Assembly (NCBI GenBank): GCA_902798545.1
Contig: CADBWQ010000011.1
Span: forward strand, 62,001-126,000
Origin: Oscillospiraceae bacterium
Lineage (GTDB): Bacteria > Bacillota > Clostridia > Oscillospirales > Oscillospiraceae
Direction of reading: 5' to 3'
DNA: 64,000 nucleotides
Position numbers and translations under genes: made by a program. Every line of letters begins with the position of its first letter. The stretch's first letter is position 1. Below the pieces are notes generated by a model. It had not been told where the DNA came from, did no database searches, and worked only from the letters and a program-made list of their open reading frames with translations. Positions 32,258 to 44,419 of the stretch are shown one piece after another.

Positions 32258-32842
32258 TTATCCCAGCAGGCCGATGATCTCCTCAACGCATTTTTCCAGC
32301 CCCAGCGACGAGGTGCAGATCATCCGGTCATAATTATGGCGGTCGGCCCACTTCCGTCCGGTAACGTACTCATAGCTGGTCCTGCGGCGCTTGTCGGTTT
32401 CGCTGATCTTCTGAAGGGCTTCCTCTCTGGAACAGTTCAGCTCTCTGCAGACCCGGTCAATTTTGAAGTCCGTATCCGCATAGAAGAAGAGATGGAGCGC
32501 GTTCGGGTTGTCCTTCAGATAGTAGTCCGCGCGGCGCCCGGCGATGACACAGTTTCCTTCCTCTACCAGCTGGACGATGAATTTTCCCTGCTCACGAAAG
32601 ATATAGTCGGCATCCTCGTTCTCGGTTTTTGCAAGCACGGGGAAAACTTCGTGGAAAATGTTCCTGCGAATCGGCTTGTCCTCGGTGGCGGCGACATAGG
32701 ACTCGGAAATCATGAATTTATCCGCAATGTGCGCGATCAGTTCCTTGTCATAGAATTTATAATTCATGGCGGCAGCGACCAGTCTGCCGACTTCGTACCC
32801 TCCGCTTCCGTATTCGCGGCTGATCGTCACAATGTTTTTCAT
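32258..32842 (-). CDS. Cytidylate kinase-like family protein
   Basis: P-loop protein of 194 residues beginning MKNIVTISREYGSGGYEVGR, in which the glycine-rich SREYGSGG replaces the normal Walker A as in the cytidylate kinase-like family of Clostridia and Bacteroidetes. The lid region CSREEALQKISETDKRRRTSYEYVTGRKW is family-typical. Its substrate is unclear; a nucleoside or nucleotide kinase activity is inferred. Promoter at 32892-32920. Appears monocistronic. Confidence 0.85.
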   Translation of the reverse strand: MKNIVTISREYGSGGYEVGRLVAAAMNYKFYDKELIAHIADKFMISESYVAATEDKPIRRNIFHEVFPVLAKTENEDADYIFREQGKFIVQLVEEGNCVIAGRRADYYLKDNPNALHLFFYADTDFKIDRVCRELNCSREEALQKISETDKRRRTSYEYVTGRKWADRHNYDRMICTSSLGLEKCVEEIIGLLG

Positions 32843-32891
32843 ATGGCGACATCTCCTTTTCCTGTTTTAATCATTGACTGATGTTAATCTG

Positions 32892-32920
32892 ATTTTATCA
32901 GGAAACTGCGCATTGGTAAA
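32892..32920 (-). promoter_or_regulatory. Promoter of the cytidylate-kinase-like gene
   Basis: TTTACC (32915-32920), 17-nt spacer, TAAAAT (32892-32897) on the minus strand. Confidence 0.68.
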
Positions 32921-32946
32921 GGGTGTTTTTGTTCACATCTGAAATA

Positions 32947-32975
32947 TTGTACAAAAGCAGTATTCATGATAAAAT
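32947..32975 (+). promoter_or_regulatory. Promoter of the rhodanese-addBA operon
   Basis: TTGTAC (32947-32952), 17-nt spacer, TAAAAT (32970-32975), 36 nt before the rhodanese start. Confidence 0.7.
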
Positions 32976-33010
32976 GCTGAAAAAGACAGAAAACGGCAGG
33001 AGGAAAACGA

Positions 33011-33454
33011 ATGATTTACAGAAGAGTGATCGCTGCGGGCCTTGCCCTGGTTGGCAGCGCCGTCAGCCTGGTCCTGTCAGCCGCCCATACCAAGAAGGAT
33101 CTGATCGATGTCCGGCGTGAACAGCTTGATGCCCTGACAAAAATGAAGGAACGCAGAATGTCCAGGCTCGCTCATGGACTGGAAGAATATCGGAATACTC
33201 CGGGCGCGGTGCTGCTGGATGTCCGTGAGAAGGAAGACTACGACGAGGGTCATATCCCGGGGAGCGTCCACGCGGATCTGCGTACGGTACAGTTTCGTCA
33301 CGAATCGCTGGACACACCGATTTTCCTCTACTGCTACCGCGGCACCAGAAGCGCCATGGCCGCCGGAATACTGCGTGAGCACGGTTTCATGAACGTGAAG
33401 GACATCGGCGGGATCGACTGGTATACGGGCGACCTGGAGCGCTGCGACCCATGA
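33011..33454 (+). CDS. Membrane-anchored rhodanese-like protein
   Basis: Sulfur-transfer or redox protein of 147 residues: hydrophobic N-terminus (VIAAGLALVGSAVSLVLSA), linker rich in Arg/Lys, then a rhodanese domain with VLLDVREKEDYDEGHIPGS and the active loop CYRGTRS (Cys108). The GGIDWYTG end is usual for single-domain rhodaneses. The ATG at 33011 follows AGGAGG. Its stop overlaps the addB start (ATGA); the pairing with recombination genes is odd and may only be positional. Confidence 0.87.
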   Translation: MIYRRVIAAGLALVGSAVSLVLSAAHTKKDLIDVRREQLDALTKMKERRMSRLAHGLEEYRNTPGAVLLDVREKEDYDEGHIPGSVHADLRTVQFRHESLDTPIFLYCYRGTRSAMAAGILREHGFMNVKDIGGIDWYTGDLERCDP

Positions 33455-36400
33455 GCCTGCGCTTCATAACCGGAAAGGTCAGGAGCGGCAAAACCTCCGT
33501 TATCATTTCGGAAATCCGCGAGACAGTCATACACGGGAGCGGCAAAGCCCTTCTGCTGATCCCGGAACAGTACAGCCACGAAGCGGAGAGGGAACTGTGT
33601 GAAGCCTGTGGAGACAGGCTTTCTCTCTTTGCCGAGGTCATGAGCTTCAGCGGATTTGCGCGCTGGAGCATGGGGCTGCACGGCGGCGGAGCGGAAGTGA
33701 GAATGGACCAGGGAGGGAAGCTCCTCTGCATGGCGCTCGCACTCAGGGAGCTGCAGCCGATGCTGAAGACCTATGGGCGCGCGGCCGACAATACCGACCT
33801 ACAGGCGATGATGGTGCGGGAAGCAGAGCGTCTGCGTGCGGCCGACTGCGACACCGATCTGCTCCGGACGGTCTCAGAATCCCTGGACGGGGAACTCAGG
33901 GAAAAACTGAAAGAGTTCGCGCTGATCATGGATACCTACCGGACGGAGATTGAGAGAGCAGGGGCGGTCGCAGAAGATGCCATCCAGCTCCTGGCGCAGC
34001 AGATTGAGCTGTACGGCCTCGCGGAGTTCGACCGCGTCTATGTGGATGGCTTCATCGACTTTACGGGGCTGGAGATGCGTGTGCTGCGCGCGCTGCTGCG
34101 ACGCGGTGTCGACCTGACGGTGTGTCTCCCGCTTGAGGAAAAGAATCGCGGGGAGGAGTTCTTCCTGCCCTCCAGAATTGCGATGGAGACCCTGGAGGAG
34201 ATCGCGGCTTCGACCGAGACGGATGTGAGCGTACAGCGTGTGGATGCGCTGAGCCGAGAAGGGACGCTGGCTTATTTCACAGACCACATGTTTGATTACG
34301 GCGCTGCTGCGGCAGAGCCGGAAGAGGGCAGAATCCGTCTGATCAATGCGGATAATCCGCGCGTCGAATGTGAGTTCGCCGCGGCGGAAATCCTGCGTAC
34401 CGTGCGCGAAGAAGGATGCCGCTGGCGGGACATCGCGGTTGCGGTCCGGGGCTTTGAAGAATACCGGGGAATTCTGGAAAGCACTTTTGGCAGATACGGA
34501 ATCCCGCTGTTCGTAACACGCAGGGACACGCTTTTAGAGAAGCCGCTGCCGATGTGGATCGAAGCCGCCTATGACATCATTCTGGGCGACTGGGACAGTG
34601 AGGATGTGATTGCCTGGCTGCGAAGCGGACTTTGCGAGCTGGAGGAAGACAGCTGCGACGAGCTGTGCCGCTATCTTTTCAAATGGCAGCTGAAAGCCGG
34701 GGCCTGGCTGCACGCCGAGCCCTGGCGTCAGCATCCGGACGGCTATGGAAAACCGTGGACAGTGGAGGCGCAGAACCGCCTTGAACGGATCAATCGGGCA
34801 CGCAAAAAAATCGTCGGACCGCTTCTGAACCTCAGAGAGCGGGCTGCCGGCGCCCAAACAGCGCGTGAACAGGCAGAAGCCCTCGCCGCCTTCCTGAAAG
34901 AGACGCACGCGGCCGCGCTGCTGGAAAAACGTGTCAGCAGACTGGAGAAACAGGGCAGCCTGGAACTGCGGGATGCGTATACCCAGCTCTGGGAACTGTG
35001 CCTTGGCGCGCTGAATCAGATCGCCGCCGTCCTCGACGACACGCGGCTTGATGCCGCCGGTTTTTCTGAGATGTTCCATGCCGTCCTGGCCCAGTACGAT
35101 ATCGGACTCATCCCGGTGGCGTTGGACCGCGTGTCGGCCGGTGACTTCGACCGGATGCGCCGGCGGAATATACGCAAGCTGATCGTGCTCGGCTGCGGCG
35201 ACGACCGCCTGCCGCAGGCGCGGGGCGGAGACGGGATCTTCAACATGGAGGAGCGGGATATCCTCGCGGCGCACAGGGTGATGATCGGCGGCGGGGAAGC
35301 GGAGCTTTGGCGTGAATACGCCCTGATTTATCATACTCTGGCCCTGCCGCATGAAAAACTGATTCTCTCCTGTCCGTCAACCGGATTTCGCGGGGAGCTT
35401 GTCGTGCCGTCGCTGGTCTATGCCCACGCAGAGAGAATGTTCTCACTGCAGCCGGAGCCGGTGAACAGGGACAGACTGCGTCTCTCTGCGCGGGAACCGG
35501 CGCTGTCGCTCGCGGTATCCGCCGGGAGGCCCGGAGCAGGCGGGGAAGCGCGCGCCGCTGCCGTCTGGTTTGGGAAAACAGAGCCGCAGCGCCTGTCAAA
35601 ACTGCTTCAGGATTCCGTGATCCGGCGCGAAAACCTCAGCCCGCAGGCGGTGTCGGCCCTCTACGGCAGCAGAATACGCATCAGCCCGTCCCGGCTGGAG
35701 CGTTTTTCCGCCTGCCGCTACAGCTATTACTGCAGCTACGGGCTGAAGGCCGAAGAGGACGAACCCGCAGGTTTCCGTGCGCCGGAAATCGGGACCTTCG
35801 TCCATGCCGTGCTGGAACAGACCGCGCGGGAAGTGGCACAGCGCGGCGGCTTTCGCACGGTTTCCGATGAGGAGCTGCAGGAAATCACGAGGGCGGTTGT
35901 GTCGGACTATATCCATACCGAACTTGCGGATTTCAGGGAGAAGTCCACCCGCTTCCGTTATCTCTTTGAACGGGTATGCACGGATGTCTTCAGGATCGTC
36001 GCAGACACGGCGGAGGAGCTGCGGAAATCCGACTTTGTGCCGCTGAGCTTCGAACTGGATATTTCGAAGCTCCCCAATGAGATCCCCGAAGAAGCGCCGG
36101 ACCGGGAAGAGACACCTGGTCTCACCGGCATCGCAGACCGTGTGGACGGGTGGATCCATGGGGACAGTCTGTGGCTGCGTGTGGTGGACTACAAAACCGG
36201 CCGAAAAAAGTTCAGTCTCTCGGATGTCTGGTACGGGCGGAACATGCAGATGCTGATGTATCTTTTCGCTGTCAGCGATCACGCGGAGGCGCTCTACGGC
36301 AGGCCGGGTGTTCCGGCCGGAATCCTCTATCTTCCGGCCCGGGAGGATCTGCTGCAGTTTGACCGGCAGCCGGACGACGAACAGACCGCCAGACAGCGCA

Positions 36401-36765
36401 TGAAAGGCAAACGACGCTCCGGACTGGTACTGGATGATCCGGCGCTGATCGAGGCCTGGGAACAGGGGAGCGAAAAACAGTATATCCCGGTACGTGTGCC
36501 CTCAGCCGATCCGCTTGTGAACCTTGAGCAGATGGGAATGCTTCGCCGGCATGTGGAAAAGAGCCTTCAGGAGATGGCCGATGAGATCCGCGCCGGAAGC
36601 ATCCGCGTCAGCCCCAGTTATGTTTCTGAGAGCGAAAACGCCTGCAGACTATGCCCCTACCACAGCATCTGCCGGTTTGAAGAAGGAGAGAACGGGGAGT
36701 TCAGCTGCCCCACACCCAGACTCAGTGATGAGAAGGTCTGGGAACAGCTGAGGGAGGAAGCGTGA
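33451..36765 (+). CDS. addB: AddB subunit of the AddAB helicase-nuclease
   Basis: Second subunit of the AddAB complex that resects double-strand breaks and reads Chi for RecA loading. The 1,104 residues begin with an intact-looking Walker A (ITGKVRSGKTSVI). The C-terminal nuclease domain has the Fe-S cluster cysteines FSACRYSYYC (near residue 755) and CRLCPYHSIC (near 1065-1075), and the nuclease motif RVVDYKTGRKKF near residue 912. The start overlaps the rhodanese stop (ATGA), and addA starts on the stop codon (TGATG). Order addB-addA is standard for Firmicutes. Confidence 0.95.
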   Translation: MSLRFITGKVRSGKTSVIISEIRETVIHGSGKALLLIPEQYSHEAERELCEACGDRLSLFAEVMSFSGFARWSMGLHGGGAEVRMDQGGKLLCMALALRELQPMLKTYGRAADNTDLQAMMVREAERLRAADCDTDLLRTVSESLDGELREKLKEFALIMDTYRTEIERAGAVAEDAIQLLAQQIELYGLAEFDRVYVDGFIDFTGLEMRVLRALLRRGVDLTVCLPLEEKNRGEEFFLPSRIAMETLEEIAASTETDVSVQRVDALSREGTLAYFTDHMFDYGAAAAEPEEGRIRLINADNPRVECEFAAAEILRTVREEGCRWRDIAVAVRGFEEYRGILESTFGRYGIPLFVTRRDTLLEKPLPMWIEAAYDIILGDWDSEDVIAWLRSGLCELEEDSCDELCRYLFKWQLKAGAWLHAEPWRQHPDGYGKPWTVEAQNRLERINRARKKIVGPLLNLRERAAGAQTAREQAEALAAFLKETHAAALLEKRVSRLEKQGSLELRDAYTQLWELCLGALNQIAAVLDDTRLDAAGFSEMFHAVLAQYDIGLIPVALDRVSAGDFDRMRRRNIRKLIVLGCGDDRLPQARGGDGIFNMEERDILAAHRVMIGGGEAELWREYALIYHTLALPHEKLILSCPSTGFRGELVVPSLVYAHAERMFSLQPEPVNRDRLRLSAREPALSLAVSAGRPGAGGEARAAAVWFGKTEPQRLSKLLQDSVIRRENLSPQAVSALYGSRIRISPSRLERFSACRYSYYCSYGLKAEEDEPAGFRAPEIGTFVHAVLEQTAREVAQRGGFRTVSDEELQEITRAVVSDYIHTELADFREKSTRFRYLFERVCTDVFRIVADTAEELRKSDFVPLSFELDISKLPNEIPEEAPDREETPGLTGIADRVDGWIHGDSLWLRVVDYKTGRKKFSLSDVWYGRNMQMLMYLFAVSDHAEALYGRPGVPAGILYLPAREDLLQFDRQPDDEQTARQRMKGKRRSGLVLDDPALIEAWEQGSEKQYIPVRVPSADPLVNLEQMGMLRRHVEKSLQEMADEIRAGSIRVSPSYVSESENACRLCPYHSICRFEEGENGEFSCPTPRLSDEKVWEQLREEA

Positions 36766-39700
36766 TGGAGTTTACAAAAACTCAGCTTGAGGCAATTGAC
36801 TGCCGCGGTGGGAGCGTGCTGGTCTCTGCGGGGGCCGGCTCCGGAAAGACCCGTGTTCTGACGGAGCGTCTCATGGAGTATATGGACCCTCAGCGCACCG
36901 ACACCCTGCCGGAGAACATCGACCGCTTCCTGGTGATTACCTTCACCCGTGCCGCGGCAGGAGAGCTTCGCGCCCGCATTGCGGACGCGATCGCTGCACG
37001 GCTTCGGGAAAACCCGGCCAATGCGCACCTTCGCAGACAAATCCTTCTCTGCCGAAGCGCGCAGATCGGCACCATCCACTCGTTCTGTGCCACGATCCTG
37101 CGCGAGTACGCCGGAAGTCTTGGAATTTCTCCTGCGTTTCGGATTCTGGAAGAAGAAAAAAGCGAACGCCTTCGTGCGTCCGCGCTGGAGCGTGTGCTGG
37201 AGCGCCTGTATTCCGAAGGATCGGAGGACTTCCTGAGACTGGCAGACCGCGTCGGGGCCGGACGCGACGACACACGCCTTGCAGATCTGATCCTGAAATT
37301 ACATGCCAGTATGCAGAGCCACGCACGGCCTGAGAACTGGGCAAGGGAACAGACGGAAGAACTGCTGAACGCACCCGGTGATGCCGGGGAAACGGCCTGG
37401 GGCAGGGAGCTGCTTCAGGATGCCGCGGAGGAGGCGGCCTTCTGGCACGGAAGGATGGACGAGGCGCTGCTTGCGATGCAGGCGGAAGAGAAAGTATGCC
37501 GCGCATACGAAAGCAGCTTCTCACAGACCGCCGCCGCCCTGGAGACATTTACAAAGGCGCTGGAAAAAGGCTGGGACGAGGCTGCAGCCTGTCTCCCGAT
37601 CCCGTTCCCGAGAATATCCGGAATCAGGAACAACCCTGCTCCCGAGCTGGCGGAGGAGCTGAAAGCAGGCCGCGAGGGCTGTAAGAAGGCGATGGAAAAA
37701 CTCGCCGCGGTGTTTTCCTCTTCTTCGCGTGAAATCCTGGACGAACTCCGTGATACGGCACCTGAAATGGGAACGCTTCTCTCTGTCGTGCAGGCGCTGG
37801 AGGATGAGTTTCAACGGGCGAAGGCGCGGACGAATTCTCTGGACTTTTCCGATCTGGAGCACCTTGCCATCCGGCTCCTGACCGGAGAGAACGGTGTGCC
37901 GACGGAGGCGGCGCGGGAGATCTCCGGCCGCTTTACCGAAGTGATGGTAGACGAATACCAGGATGTCAGCCGCGTTCAGGATGAGATCTTCCGTGCGGTG
38001 AGCCGGGAGGGAAACAATCTGTTCTTTGTCGGCGACCTCAAGCAGTCCATCTATCGCTTCCGTCTGGCAGATCCGGAGATCTTCAACGAGAAAAGCCGCA
38101 GCTACGCCATGAGCGACAGGGGAGCGCGCGTCATCCGGCTCCAGGAAAATTTCCGCTCCAGACCGGAGATCCTGAATGCGGTGAACGCGGTCTTCTGCAA
38201 AAGCATGTCCGCAAAGCTTGGAAATCTGGATTACGGAGCCGAGGATATGCTGATCCCCGGCAATCCGCCGACGGATGCGGGCACGGTGCCCGAGCTCCTT
38301 CTGCTGCCCAGGGAGGAAGCGGAGAATACAGACCTGGAGGAGGAAGCGGCGCGCACGGCGGCAGAAATCCTGCGTCTGGTGAAAGATGCCACAGTCCGGG
38401 ACGGGGAAGCGGAGAGACCGGTCCGATTCGGGGATGTTGCCATCCTGCTTCGCTCGGCCAATGCGGTGGGCGGCGTGTTTCGCCGTGTCCTGCTCACACA
38501 CGGCATCCCGGTGAGTGCGGGAGCCGGAAGCGACTTTTACGGCAGTGTTGAAGTCTCAATGGTTTATTCCATGCTCTCTGTGATGGACAATCCCCATCGG
38601 GATATTCCGCTGCTGTCTCTGCTGCGCTCGCCGGCATATGGTTTCAGCGAAGAAAAGCTCAGTCTGATCCGGGCAGCCCGGCCTGACGAGGATTACTATT
38701 CCGCGCTCTGTGCCTCCGATGACGAAGACGCGCAGGCTTTCCTTCTGCAGCTGCGAATGCTGCGGGAAGAGGCGCCGGACCTGAATCCCGTTGCCCTGAT
38801 TGACCGGGTGGTGGATACGCTCGATCTGTACGCGCTCGTGGCCGCCATGCCGGACGGGGAACAGCGGGTCCAGAGACTGATGGATCTGAGCGCCATGGCC
38901 GAAACGTTCCGAAACACCGGAGAATACGGCCTCCACCGTTTCGTGACCTGGCTGAGAAGTATGGAAAAGAAGAGCCGGGATCCGGAGACATGCACCGATT
39001 CGGACAATGCGGTACGCATTCTATCCATTCACCGCTCCAAAGGCCTGGAATTTCCGGTGGTGTTTGTCTGTGGTGTGGGGAGGGCGTTCAACCGGCAGGA
39101 TACGCGCGATGCCGTCTTGATTCATCCGGAGCTGGGCCTGGGTCCCAGGTACACCGACCCCGAGCGGAAGATCGAGTATCCGACAGCGGCGCGGCGCGCC
39201 ATCGAGCGCCGCATCACCAGAGATCTGCTGTCGGAGGAGCTGCGCCTTCTGTATGTCGCCATGACCAGAGCCAGAGACCGCCTGTTCCTGACGGCATGTG
39301 TACGAAAGATCGATGAGCAGCTGGAGAAAGCGTCTGCCCTGAGCGGGTATGAAAAGATCCCCGCGCCGCTGCTGCTGAACTCGGGCAGTATGCTGCAGTG
39401 GCTGCTGCCGACGGCACTTGGGGGGCGGGAGCTGCGGTACCGGATCTGCATGCCGGAGAAGGAAGATCGCGGAGAGGATCTTGCGGAAGAACAAACGGAC
39501 GGAGCGGCGGATCCGGAACTGCTTGAATACCTGGAAGGGTGTCTGAACTACGTATACCCCCATCAGAGAGCCGAATTCCTGCCCTCCAAGCTGACAGCGA
39601 CGGAGCTGAAGGAAGCGGATCCGGATGCCGTGCCGCTGATCGCCCGTCACCGCGATTTTCCCGAACCGGATCTGAGCCGGGAAATACTCTCAGCCACAAG

Positions 39701-40205
39701 GCTCGGTACAGCGACCCATCTGGTGCTGCAGCAGATCAACATCAGCAAAACCGCGTCGACGGAGGAAATCCGGGAGGAAATCCTTCGTCTGGAAAACCAG
39801 CGCTTTCTGACCGGAGAGGAGGCTGAGGCGGTTGATCCGGAAAAGATCAGGGCATTCTTCGCGTCCGATGTGGGGCGGAGAATTCGCAGCGCCGAAAAGC
39901 TCTGGCGGGAATTCAGATTCTCCCTGCTGACAGATGTGAGGGCGCTGCTGCCCTCCGAGCTCGATGAGGAGAAAGTGCTCCTGCAGGGTGTTGTGGACTG
40001 CTGTTTCCTCGAAAACGACGCGCTGGTTGTGGTAGACTATAAGACAGACCGCGTGCAAACCGAAGACGAGATCAGACAGAGGGCGGAACACTACAGAATT
40101 CAGCTGGAAACCTACGCCGGCGCACTGGAACGGATCTTCCGGCGTCCCGTGAAGGAAAAGATCCTCTATTTTCTTTGCCCGGCAGTTGCCGTATCTCTGG
40201 CATAA
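36765..40205 (+). CDS. addA: AddA subunit of the AddAB helicase-nuclease
   Basis: UvrD-type 3'-5' helicase with a C-terminal RecB-type nuclease domain; partner of AddB. The 1,146 residues start with FTKTQLEAIDCRGGSVLVSA and Walker A AGAGSGKTRVL, and show the helicase motifs FTRAAAGELRARI, VDEYQDVSRVQDEIF, DLKQSIYRFRLADP, NFRSRPEIL, IHRSKGLEFPVVFVCG and LLYVAMTRARDRL. The nuclease motif VVVDYKTDRV is near residue 1090. I chose the ATG at 36765 (GGAGG upstream) over the GTG at 36762. The gene ends 16 nt before a strong terminator. Confidence 0.96.
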   Translation: MEFTKTQLEAIDCRGGSVLVSAGAGSGKTRVLTERLMEYMDPQRTDTLPENIDRFLVITFTRAAAGELRARIADAIAARLRENPANAHLRRQILLCRSAQIGTIHSFCATILREYAGSLGISPAFRILEEEKSERLRASALERVLERLYSEGSEDFLRLADRVGAGRDDTRLADLILKLHASMQSHARPENWAREQTEELLNAPGDAGETAWGRELLQDAAEEAAFWHGRMDEALLAMQAEEKVCRAYESSFSQTAAALETFTKALEKGWDEAAACLPIPFPRISGIRNNPAPELAEELKAGREGCKKAMEKLAAVFSSSSREILDELRDTAPEMGTLLSVVQALEDEFQRAKARTNSLDFSDLEHLAIRLLTGENGVPTEAAREISGRFTEVMVDEYQDVSRVQDEIFRAVSREGNNLFFVGDLKQSIYRFRLADPEIFNEKSRSYAMSDRGARVIRLQENFRSRPEILNAVNAVFCKSMSAKLGNLDYGAEDMLIPGNPPTDAGTVPELLLLPREEAENTDLEEEAARTAAEILRLVKDATVRDGEAERPVRFGDVAILLRSANAVGGVFRRVLLTHGIPVSAGAGSDFYGSVEVSMVYSMLSVMDNPHRDIPLLSLLRSPAYGFSEEKLSLIRAARPDEDYYSALCASDDEDAQAFLLQLRMLREEAPDLNPVALIDRVVDTLDLYALVAAMPDGEQRVQRLMDLSAMAETFRNTGEYGLHRFVTWLRSMEKKSRDPETCTDSDNAVRILSIHRSKGLEFPVVFVCGVGRAFNRQDTRDAVLIHPELGLGPRYTDPERKIEYPTAARRAIERRITRDLLSEELRLLYVAMTRARDRLFLTACVRKIDEQLEKASALSGYEKIPAPLLLNSGSMLQWLLPTALGGRELRYRICMPEKEDRGEDLAEEQTDGAADPELLEYLEGCLNYVYPHQRAEFLPSKLTATELKEADPDAVPLIARHRDFPEPDLSREILSATRLGTATHLVLQQINISKTASTEEIREEILRLENQRFLTGEEAEAVDPEKIRAFFASDVGRRIRSAEKLWREFRFSLLTDVRALLPSELDEEKVLLQGVVDCCFLENDALVVVDYKTDRVQTEDEIRQRAEHYRIQLETYAGALERIFRRPVKEKILYFLCPAVAVSLA

Positions 40206-40220
40206 GCCATAAGCATGGAA

Positions 40221-40256
40221 ACAACCCCGCCGCAGGCGGGGTTGTGGTTTTTGTTT
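40221..40256 (+). terminator. Terminator of the addBA operon
   Basis: ACAACCCCGCC / GGCGGGGTTGT around GCA, followed by GGTTTTTGTTT. Confidence 0.93.
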
Positions 40257-40316
40257 CGATTCAGTTTATGAAAAAGTAATAGGATATCCCGGAAAACCGG
40301 GGCGGAAGGCGAGGAA

Positions 40317-41165
40317 TCAGTGCTTCCCTTTATAAGCGCCGGAAGAGGGGGAAGCGCTGCGTTTTGCACGCCGGGACTCCGTTGAGGCGGCAGCATGCCG
40401 GGCAGCGGTATGCCGGGCGGCAGGCACCTTGTCAGCAGAAGGAGCCCCGTGGGACCCGCCGTGTCTGGAAGAGGAGGCGCCGGACTTCACGGAACCGGCC
40501 AGCGCTTTCACATCCGAGAGATCTTCAAAGCCGGTGTACAGCAGAAAGTCATAGAACTTCCCTTCGCCGGCGTGATTTTCAAGGAAGCGGAAGATAAGCT
40601 GCGTGATGACCGCCGCGACGAAGGCGGAGAAAACACCGATCAGCAGCGCGAAGAGAACGTCCGAGGGATAGTGCGCCATGAGATAGTTCCTGGAGAACAT
40701 CATCAGGAGAACCCAGACCGCGCCGGGAATAAACCAGCGCTTTCCGCGCATCAGACAGAGACTGGTTGCGCCGGCAGCAGCGGCGGTGACATGACCGGAG
40801 GGGAAGGAAAAGCCCTCTTCACCGGGTGCGCCGATAAACTGCCACCACTGGCGAAACTGATCCACCGTCTCAAACGGACGCGGTCTCGCGACATGGTCTT
40901 TCAGAATAATGTTGGTGATCAGCGCACCGCAGCAGACCGCACCAAAGATGCAGACGCCGGTCCGGCGGTAGCGCGGGAAGAGCATCAGAACGACGGCCAG
41001 CAGGAAAAAAAGAATGCCTTTCTCGCCGAGCAGGGTGATCAGCCTGTTAAACGGAGTCAGGACGGTTCCGGCGATCTCGGCCAGCCTGTGCGCGAAAGAG
41101 AGAATCGCCATATCATAGCCGGCAAAGAAACTGTTCAGCCAGATGGCTTCAGCGGTCAGAGTCAT
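40317..41165 (-). CDS. PAP2 family phosphatase with basic low-complexity tail
   Basis: Membrane phosphatase of the PAP2 family, acting on phosphatidate, undecaprenyl pyrophosphate or similar lipids. The 282 residues contain the three motifs: KDHVARPRPF, FPSGHVTAAAAG and SRNYLMAHYPSDV with the catalytic His pair. Six membrane segments lie between residues 25 and 215. After residue ~220 comes a cytoplasmic tail of about 60 residues rich in Ser, Ala, His, Arg and Lys (ASSSRHGGSHGAPSADKVPA and similar), absent in ordinary members. Its role is unknown. No partner gene is nearby. Confidence 0.88.
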   Translation of the reverse strand: MTLTAEAIWLNSFFAGYDMAILSFAHRLAEIAGTVLTPFNRLITLLGEKGILFFLLAVVLMLFPRYRRTGVCIFGAVCCGALITNIILKDHVARPRPFETVDQFRQWWQFIGAPGEEGFSFPSGHVTAAAAGATSLCLMRGKRWFIPGAVWVLLMMFSRNYLMAHYPSDVLFALLIGVFSAFVAAVITQLIFRFLENHAGEGKFYDFLLYTGFEDLSDVKALAGSVKSGASSSRHGGSHGAPSADKVPAARHTAARHAAASTESRRAKRSASPSSGAYKGKH

Positions 41166-41347
41166 GAATACACCTTCTTCATTGAAAAGTCTGGCGATAA
41201 TACAGAATCAAGCTTATGGAGATAACATTGGTGATATTATACAGTTTTTAGAAGGAATACGCAAGATGAAAATTAGATTCCGCCAAATCCATGAAAATAC
41301 TTCATAGTCAAATGCAAAACTGATGAATTCTCATAGGTAAAAAATAT
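41166..41347. other. AT-rich intergenic stretch
   Basis: Part of the 432-nt gap before the V-ATPase operon. Apart from the two promoters listed separately at 41348-41376 and 41482-41510, I found no gene or RNA element. Confidence 0.5.
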
Positions 41348-41376
41348 TTGACGTTATTTTAACAGCGACTTATAAT
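41348..41376 (+). promoter_or_regulatory. Distal promoter upstream of the V-ATPase operon
   Basis: TTGACG (41348-41353), 17-nt spacer, TATAAT (41371-41376). It would give a leader of about 215 nt or a separate small RNA. Confidence 0.75.
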
Positions 41377-41481
41377 AACCAAGGTTTTCCTGGAGAAGAA
41401 GCTTCCGTTTTTTTGTATATTCTGCCACCGAAATACAGTCGGAGTGTAAGTTTTTTGTCTAAGGTGTTCCGGTATTTTGCC

Positions 41482-41510
41482 TTGCATGAATATGGAAAGC
41501 ATAGTATAAT
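41482..41510 (+). promoter_or_regulatory. Proximal promoter of the V-ATPase operon
   Basis: TTGCAT (41482-41487), 17-nt spacer, TATAAT (41505-41510), 87 nt before the first start codon. Confidence 0.8.
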
Positions 41511-41597
41511 AGTAAGGTAAAACATACAAATCCTGCCGGAATAAATCCGTCAGGCTCCTGATTTTACAGGAAATATGTACAAAAGGGAGGTGTGTCC

Positions 41598-41912
41598 ATG
41601 TCATTTGAAGCAATCAAAGGGATCAGCGATGCGGAAGTTCTTGGCAAAGCGCAGATTGCTGAAGCGGAAGCGAAGGCAAAGCAGATGCTTGCCGATGCGG
41701 AAACCGTCGGAAAGGCCGCGCTTGACGCCGCCGCTGCGAGAGCAGACAGCGAACTGAAAGCGCTGAAGGAGAAGGCGGAGAAACAGACCGCGGAGAAGAC
41801 CGCGGCGATGGATGAGGAAATCCGCACGGAAGCGGAACGGCTGCGCAAGACTGCGGAACAGAAGCTCGAAGATGCCGCAGCATTGGTCGTGGAAAGGATT
41901 GTGGGCAGCTGA
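41598..41912 (+). CDS. ntpG: V-type ATP synthase subunit G/H (peripheral stalk)
   Basis: Peripheral-stalk coiled-coil subunit, 104 residues, nearly all predicted helix with many Ala, Glu and Lys and a heptad pattern; the start SFEAIKGISDAEV and the helical layout fit subunit G/H of A/V-type ATPases. The ATG at 41598 has AAGGGAGG 7 nt upstream; the in-frame GTG at 41592 is too close to that site. First gene of the operon, directly followed by subunit I (1-nt gap between stop and ATG). It pairs with subunit E to form the stalk. Confidence 0.85.
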   Translation: MSFEAIKGISDAEVLGKAQIAEAEAKAKQMLADAETVGKAALDAAAARADSELKALKEKAEKQTAEKTAAMDEEIRTEAERLRKTAEQKLEDAAALVVERIVGS

Positions 41913-41913
41913 T

Positions 41914-44381
<2,468 letters not shown>

Positions 44382-44419
44382 GCCCTCTCCGGACGGAATC
44401 TGAGCGAAGGGAGGACACC

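Noticed and set aside
33451-33520. Non-functional Walker A in AddB
   Set aside because: The N-terminal GKVRSGKT is intact, so there is no reason to call the AddB ATP site inactive.
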